Below, one piece after another: positions 6,386-9,644 of a stretch of DNA of 9,644 nucleotides; positions within the stretch are counted from its first letter, which is position 1, and every line of letters begins with the position of its first letter. The notes beneath the pieces were generated by a model, which was given only the letters and a program-made list of their open reading frames with translations, had not been told where the DNA came from and did no database searches. Made by a program: the position numbers and the translations under genes. The stretch is from Thermoanaerobaculia bacterium (lineage in GTDB: Bacteria; Acidobacteriota; Thermoanaerobaculia; Multivoradales; UBA5704): contig JAICSG010000093.1 of assembly GCA_025937035.1 (NCBI GenBank), positions 1 through 9,644 on the forward strand, written 5' to 3'.

Positions 6386-7009
6386 CTACTCCATCCCGAC
6401 CAGAGCCAGGAGACCCTGGCGAAATACCTGGAAGCTTCGGGAGCGGTTCTGCTCCGGCTCCATGTAGGCTGAAATTTCCCGGGCCGCCTTGATCTTCGCC
6501 AGCCCCTCCCGATGATGGCCGGCTCTCTGGAGCTCCCGTTCCAAAGCCTCCCAGGTCCCACGGATGGCGTCGGGATCCCGATAGCCGGCGCGTTCCCCGA
6601 GCGAGGCGGAGATCCCCGGATACGCCGACCGCAAGGCGGCGAGGTCACCGAAGAACCAGGCCTCCAGCTCTTCGATCGCCAACCGGCTCAGCACCTGGAA
6701 CCGGCCATCTTCCGCCGAGCCGCGAGTGAGAAATCCCGCCTGCCGGGCCGCGGTCTCGAGAATGACTTTCTGATGACTGCAATCCTGGCCGTCGGCGTCG
6801 ATCAAGACCACGATCCCCGCGTTGTCGGGAAGCCAGGCCCGATAACCCCGCAGGCGGCTCGGCAGTTTTTTCAACAGATCGTGCTTGCCCTGATGAGGGT
6901 ACACGGTGAACGAGACGTCCTGCCCGAGGATCTTGGGCACGATGTTGTAGAGAGCCTCCTCGGCGGAGGGCTCCTCGACCAGGAATTCGACGTGATCGAG
7001 AACGGGCAT
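6386..7009 (-). CDS. DUF4276 family TOPRIM-like protein, partner of the adjacent ATPase
   Basis: The protein has 207 residues from the ATG at 7009-7007. The N-terminus carries VEFLVEEPSAEEAL (E12 in the position of the TOPRIM glutamate), then IVVLIDADGQDC with D71-A-D73 as the DxD metal pair. The family-typical motif IEELEAWFFGD (E116, W118, D122) follows, and the C-terminal end has a NRSRSFQVF segment. Together these identify DUF4276 with good confidence. By fold knowledge TOPRIM domains use the Glu and DxD to bind magnesium in nucleases, topoisomerases and primases, so a metal-dependent nuclease is inferred, not shown. The gene starts 2 bases after the ATPase stop and has no clear ribosome site, which points to translational coupling. 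The frame stays open far upstream inside the ATPase gene, but that extension is not protein-like. DUF4276 proteins commonly sit beside SMC/OLD-like ATPases. Confidence 0.85.
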   Translation of the reverse strand: MPVLDHVEFLVEEPSAEEALYNIVPKILGQDVSFTVYPHQGKHDLLKKLPSRLRGYRAWLPDNAGIVVLIDADGQDCSHQKVILETAARQAGFLTRGSAEDGRFQVLSRLAIEELEAWFFGDLAALRSAYPGISASLGERAGYRDPDAIRGTWEALERELQRAGHHREGLAKIKAAREISAYMEPEQNRSRSFQVFRQGLLALVGME

Positions 7010-7011
7010 GG

Positions 7012-8253
7012 TCAGCGGGAGGCGGCCGGCACCGGCTTCGGCCCCCCGGCGCGGACCAGGGGATCGCCCACCTCGAAATGGCCTTCCAGCCAGAGGTCGC
7101 CCAGCAGCGCTCCCTCCTGGATGAATTCCGGAATCCCCCGCATATTGGCGGCCCGCCGGGCCTGGGTATAGCCCCTCTCGTCCCGGTACAGGACCCAGAC
7201 CTCCTCGGCTCTCAACGCGTTCACGAAGAAAGGCGAATGTGAGCTCACGAGCAATTGCGTCCGCACCGTGGCCTGCCGGCACTCCTCGGCGAGATAGGGC
7301 AGGAGGCGGGGGTGCAGATAGTTTTCCGGCTCCTCGATCCCGATCAGTTGGGGCGGGTCGGGGTCGTAGAGAATCGTGAGGTAGGCCAGGAGCTTCAACG
7401 TCCCGTCCGAGACGAAGCGCGCGAGCACCGGCTGCTCGAAGGGAGCGTCCTTGATCTGCAGCAGCAATCGCCCGTCCTGCATTACATCCGCGGTCACCCG
7501 CTCCAGGCGAGGCACCCGCTGGGCGAGGACCTCGAAAATCTTGTCCAGCCGGTCCGAATGCTGTTCCTTGAGGTACTGGACGACGTTCGGCAGGTTGTCT
7601 CCCGTGGGCGAGAGTCTCTCCTGGGGACCGGCCTCCACCGAGCTTCGCGTGCTGTCGGCGCTCAGATAGGAGAGATACCAGCCGGTGATGAACCGCCGCA
7701 GCGCGGTGACCCGGGGGTGCTTCGCGAGCTGTCCCAGGGTGTTGACCGCGATGGTCTCGGGAGAGCTGAGGCGCTCCTCGACTCTCTCGTCCTGCTCGTC
7801 CGGCGCCTCGCCCGAGACCACGCGTCCCGAGCCTTCGCGGAAATCCAGGAAACGGAAAGGAGCTCCGTAGGACTTCCGCTTCCAGGCCAGCCATTCCTCG
7901 GCAACGAACGGCCCCTTCGGCCCTTCCTCGATCGCCAGGTGATAGGTGATCACCGGCTTGTCGGGGGTTTCCCGGTATTTCAACTCGATCACGATGGGGC
8001 CCTGGGTCCCCCGGGTCCGCAGCTCCTTGAAACGGCCGCGGCGGTCCCAGGCCTTCCTCAGGCCCGAGGTGAAGCACTCCGAGAGGAAGGCGAAGACGTC
8101 GAAGATCGTCGACTTGCCGCTGCCGTTGGGCCCCAGGAACACCGTCAGGGGGGTCATCCCCCGAAGCTCCAGGTCGGCCAGCGCCCGGTACCGCTGGACC
8201 CGCAAGGATTCAATCCGGGGAATCGCGTGCCTTTTCTGCGGTTTCGTCGCCAC
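7012..8253 (-). CDS. ABC/OLD-type AAA ATPase (AAA_21/AAA_15-like) of a two-gene module
   Basis: The protein has 413 residues from a GTG start at 8253-8251. A GAGAGGAT ribosome site lies a few bases upstream, inside the end of the cyclase gene. The opening [17 protein letters not shown] is the usual first strand pair of RecF/OLD/SMC-like ATPases. Walker A is GPNGSGKST (41-49). The signature-like loop is [10 protein letters not shown] (S282-D-G284), Walker B is LIGIEEPE (E307, E308) and the switch histidine is H339 in SSHSPFF. All ATPase elements are therefore intact. The insert at about 110-250 has no recognised motif. No TOPRIM domain follows the ATPase core, unlike true OLD proteins; that function is instead carried by the next gene, 2 bases downstream. 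By analogy with such pairs the ATPase probably senses a trigger and controls the nuclease subunit. No helix-turn-helix or other DNA-binding motif was seen. Confidence 0.87.
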   Translation of the reverse strand: MATKPQKRHAIPRIESLRVQRYRALADLELRGMTPLTVFLGPNGSGKSTIFDVFAFLSECFTSGLRKAWDRRGRFKELRTRGTQGPIVIELKYRETPDKPVITYHLAIEEGPKGPFVAEEWLAWKRKSYGAPFRFLDFREGSGRVVSGEAPDEQDERVEERLSSPETIAVNTLGQLAKHPRVTALRRFITGWYLSYLSADSTRSSVEAGPQERLSPTGDNLPNVVQYLKEQHSDRLDKIFEVLAQRVPRLERVTADVMQDGRLLLQIKDAPFEQPVLARFVSDGTLKLLAYLTILYDPDPPQLIGIEEPENYLHPRLLPYLAEECRQATVRTQLLVSSHSPFFVNALRAEEVWVLYRDERGYTQARRAANMRGIPEFIQEGALLGDLWLEGHFEVGDPLVRAGGPKPVPAASR

Positions 8254-8257
8254 GGCC

Positions 8258-9644
8258 CTATCCTCTCACGACCCGGTACGCCGGAATCCTCTGCTGCAGG
8301 CCCTTGAGCTGGAGCTCCCCCATCGGCTCGGTCGGGAAGGCGCCGCCGAGGAGGCGGTGGGTCTCGGGGCCGAGGACGATCTCGTCCGGCGGGGCCACCC
8401 CTTCCAGGCGGGAGGCGACGTTCACGGTGTTGCCCAGCACCGTGTAATCCACGCGCCGGGCGCTGCCGATGTCCCCCACCACCACCGGACCGCTGTTGAG
8501 CGCCACCCGCGCCTTGAAGCCGGGGAGCCCCTCGGCCGCCCGCCGGGCGTTCCAGGCCGCCAGCCCCTCCTGGATCTCCACCGCCGCCCGCACCGCCCGC
8601 ACCGCGTGATCGGCCTGCGCCACCGGCGCTCCGAAGAAGGCCATCACGCAGTCGCCGATGAATTTGTCGAGGGTGCCGCCGGCCCGGAAGATCGCCTCCA
8701 CCGAGAGATCGAGGAAGGCGTCGATCGATTCCGCCACCCGCTCGGGGGGAGCGTTCTCGGCGAAGGCTGTAAAACCTACCAGGTCCGCGAAGAGCACCGT
8801 GGCCTGCGCGCTCTGCAGGCGACGCATCCCCTCGTCCCCACCCTTCAACACCTCCTCGATCACGCTGGGCGAGTGATAGCGCTCCAGGCGGCTGCGCGCC
8901 TGGCGCTCGAATTCGGCCTTGCGGGCGTAGCGGATGCGCTCCACGGCCACCGCCGCGTAATTGGCCAGGGTGGTCAGCACGTCGAGATCCCGCTCGCGGA
9001 AGGCCCCCACGTGGAAGGGGGAATCCACCTGGATCACCCCCATGATCCGCTCGCCCGACCAGAGCGGCGCGCACATGGCCGAGCGGATCTGGTGCAGGCG
9101 GATCGACTCCCCGCCGGACAGCCGCTGGTCCGCCTGGGCGTCGAAGGTGACCATCGCCACCCGCTCGTGCATCACCGCCTGGAGCATGGTGCGCGAGACC
9201 GGCACCTCTCCCGTGGGGTGGCGCTCGGAGGTGTTCTTGATCCGCGCCAGCTCGCAGACGAGCTCCCCCGTGTCGTCCGAGAGGAGGATGAACCCGCGGT
9301 CGACCGGGAAGGCCTCGAAGGCCAGGTCGAGCACCCGCGAGAGCACGTCGTCCACCGACTCGGCCACGGTGAGCATGCGGGCCAGGCGGGTGAGGAAGCC
9401 GAACATCCGGTGGACGTAGGCCTGCTCCTCCGTCTCCTGGACCATCGTGGGGGCCGGGCCCACCCCCTCCTTCAGTCCGTAGGCGGCGGCGAACTCGGCC
9501 AGCGGGCGGATGATGGTGGCGTTGCCGAGCCCGGCAATCGTGCCGTCCAGCGCCTCGTCGGCCGCGGCCGGGGCCGGCCTGGCCGGACGCGCCTCCTCCT
9601 CTTCCAGCCGGATCTCGAAGGAGCCGATGGTCAGCAGGTCCCCC
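8258..9644 (-). CDS. FHA-GAF-adenylate cyclase (class III), 5' end outside the window
   Basis: The frame is open from the right edge to a TAG at 8260-8258, giving 461 visible residues. The visible N-terminus ([15 protein letters not shown]) is the last strand pair of an FHA domain, the phosphothreonine-binding module. An acidic and Pro/Ala linker follows, then a helical stretch, a GAF domain (about 9360 to 8930), a short helical linker (about 8930-8830) and the cyclase domain (about 8815 to 8290). Catalytic residues are all present: metal-binding Asp in FADLVGF (codon 8785-8783) and in KFIGD (8653-8651), the adenine-specifying pair Lys (8665-8663) and Asp in DYTVLG (8449-8447), and transition-state Asn (8422-8420) and Arg (8410-8408). 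It should therefore make cAMP from ATP. GAF and FHA suggest control by a ligand and by a Ser/Thr-kinase-phosphorylated partner. An internal GTG at 9463 is not the start, because the FHA end lies upstream of it. The ATPase gene starts 4 bases after the stop. Confidence 0.92.
   Translation of the reverse strand, partial: GDLLTIGSFEIRLEEEEARPARPAPAAADEALDGTIAGLGNATIIRPLAEFAAAYGLKEGVGPAPTMVQETEEQAYVHRMFGFLTRLARMLTVAESVDDVLSRVLDLAFEAFPVDRGFILLSDDTGELVCELARIKNTSERHPTGEVPVSRTMLQAVMHERVAMVTFDAQADQRLSGGESIRLHQIRSAMCAPLWSGERIMGVIQVDSPFHVGAFRERDLDVLTTLANYAAVAVERIRYARKAEFERQARSRLERYHSPSVIEEVLKGGDEGMRRLQSAQATVLFADLVGFTAFAENAPPERVAESIDAFLDLSVEAIFRAGGTLDKFIGDCVMAFFGAPVAQADHAVRAVRAAVEIQEGLAAWNARRAAEGLPGFKARVALNSGPVVVGDIGSARRVDYTVLGNTVNVASRLEGVAPPDEIVLGPETHRLLGGAFPTEPMGELQLKGLQQRIPAYRVVRG

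Noticed and set aside
7010..8077. Much longer version of the DUF4276 protein (563 codons) running through the ATPase gene
   Set aside because: The extension lies in another frame of the well-supported ATPase gene and is low-complexity. The DUF4276 domain begins right at the ATG at 7009, as usual for the family.
8258..9463. Cyclase gene starting at the internal GTG at 9463
   Set aside because: The frame continues to the window edge and encodes the end of an FHA domain upstream, so the true start is outside the window.
8258..9644. Pycsar-type (cCMP/cUMP) defence cyclase
   Set aside because: The substrate-specifying residues are the Lys/Asp pair of adenylate cyclases, and the FHA-GAF-cyclase order is a common signalling architecture. 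A Pycsar label would need a different active site and a cyclic-nucleotide-binding effector.

Overview
The window is GC-rich DNA with G/C-heavy third codon positions, gene-dense and with short intergenic gaps. It comes from a free-living Gram-negative-type bacterium. The combination of a beta-propeller/M28 secreted peptidase, an S1 protein with an RGG tail, a DUF5715-like secreted hydrolase and an FHA-GAF-adenylate cyclase fits Acidobacteriota (Thermoanaerobaculia- or Vicinamibacteria-like) best. A deltaproteobacterial-type lineage cannot be excluded, and no marker in the window settles the taxonomy.

Layout. (1) 1-2355, minus strand: a large exported M28-family metallopeptidase with an N-terminal TolB/PD40 beta-propeller and a PA insert. 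It is cut by the left edge just at its last metal-binding histidine. (2) 2356-2597: divergent intergenic region. (3) 2598-4214, plus: a four-S1-domain RNA-binding protein with a disordered N-terminus and an RGG/RD-rich tail. (4) 4215-4576: a 362-base gap holding an inverted pair of REP-like palindromes and a probable promoter. (5) 4577-5464, plus: an exported M15-like (DUF5715-type) metallopeptidase with a 76-residue Arg/His tail, closed by a strong intrinsic terminator. (6) 5592-6278, plus: a small exported protein of unknown function with Gly-rich ends, preceded by a perfect Shine-Dalgarno sequence. (7) 6343-6371: a hairpin between the convergent genes. (8) 6386-9644, minus: three tightly packed genes, transcribed in the order FHA-GAF-adenylate cyclase (5' end outside the window), ABC/AAA-type ATPase, DUF4276 TOPRIM-like protein, with gaps of 4 and 2 bases.

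Function. The left and centre look like ordinary envelope and RNA housekeeping plus secreted hydrolases. The most interesting part is the minus-strand group on the right. The ATPase/DUF4276 pair has the architecture of two-gene SMC/OLD-like ATPase plus TOPRIM nuclease conflict systems (compare PARIS AriA/AriB and Gabija GajA). It is packed behind a catalytically intact class III adenylate cyclase with FHA and GAF sensory domains. Whether the cyclase belongs functionally to the pair or is only an upstream neighbour cannot be decided from one window.

No tRNA, rRNA, CRISPR array, transposase, integrase or replication origin was seen.
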